Positions 6,396 through 6,449 of a stretch of DNA of 6,449 bases are shown here, piece by piece. The notes beneath the pieces are model-generated. The model saw only the letters and a program-made list of their open reading frames with translations. It was not told the origin of the DNA and did not search any database. The number at the start of each line of letters is the position of its first letter. Positions within the stretch are counted from its first letter, which is position 1. The translations under genes and the position numbers were made by a program. The stretch comes from Acidobacteriaceae bacterium. Lineage in GTDB: Bacteria; Acidobacteriota; Terriglobia; Bryobacterales; Bryobacteraceae. The DNA lies in NCBI GenBank assembly GCA_019245255.1, contig JAFARV010000275.1:1-6449 (forward strand), given 5' to 3'.

Positions 6396-6449
6396 TATCG
6401 CCGCTTTGCGGGTGGACCACGTTTTGGGCGAACCGGCGCCCACGGTGTT
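6396..6449. other. Downstream intergenic stretch with a weak hairpin
   Basis: The last 54 bases follow the phosphatase TAA and contain no gene I can support. TGGGCG (6425-6430) can pair with CGCCCA (6437-6442) around a six-base loop, but no T-run follows on either strand, so an intrinsic terminator is doubtful. The region continues beyond the window. Confidence 0.3.

Noticed and set aside
6425..6442. Hairpin after the phosphatase as an intrinsic terminator
   Set aside because: The stem is six base pairs only and no T-run follows on either strand.
6156..6443. Minus-strand open frame opposite the phosphatase C-terminus
   Set aside because: It mirrors the conserved PP2C coding region, lacks recognisable motifs and is best explained as an antisense shadow of a real gene.

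Overview
The window is moderately GC-rich bacterial chromosome with tightly packed genes. It holds two divergent gene groups separated by an 80-bp spacer at 3176-3255. Lipid A genes show a Gram-negative (diderm) host. Three features fit Acidobacteriota best: LpxI as the UDP-diacylglucosamine hydrolase, a Gfo/Idh/MocA oxidoreductase beside it, and a large membrane-anchored SpoIIE-type phosphatase. A deltaproteobacterium or a related lineage cannot be excluded from sequence reading alone.

Minus strand, read right to left: fabZ (3175-2687), lpxA (2690-1917), lpxI (1920-1093) and a Gfo/Idh/MocA oxidoreductase (1096-140). Every junction is a 4-nt stop/start overlap (GTGA, GTGA, ATGA), so this is almost certainly one translationally coupled operon. 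FabZ makes the unsaturated acyl-ACP step of fatty acid elongation and competes with LpxA for the 3-hydroxyacyl-ACP pool. LpxA commits UDP-GlcNAc to lipid A, and LpxI later cleaves UDP-2,3-diacylglucosamine to lipid X and UMP. The oxidoreductase probably acts on a nucleotide sugar; a GnnA-like UDP-GlcNAc 3-dehydrogenase is one candidate. Another gene may start at 70 and run off the left edge, but only about 23 codons are visible. lpxD and lpxB are not in the window.

Plus strand: an M20 zinc metallopeptidase of the glutamate carboxypeptidase type (3256-4389), then after 110 bp a 631-residue receptor-like phosphatase (4500-6395). The phosphatase has a signal peptide, a periplasmic beta-sandwich-like domain, about seven membrane helices, a coiled-coil linker and a complete SpoIIE/PP2C domain. 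The last 54 bases hold no recognisable gene.

Four start sites were reassigned from the longest open frame, or confirmed, using family alignment, ribosome-binding sites and overlaps: fabZ at 3175, lpxA at GTG 2690, lpxI at GTG 1920 and the phosphatase at ATG 4500. I found no mobile element, CRISPR array, tRNA or rRNA, and no clear sign of a wholly new system. The most interesting points are the oxidoreductase inside the lipid A operon and the sensory phosphatase.
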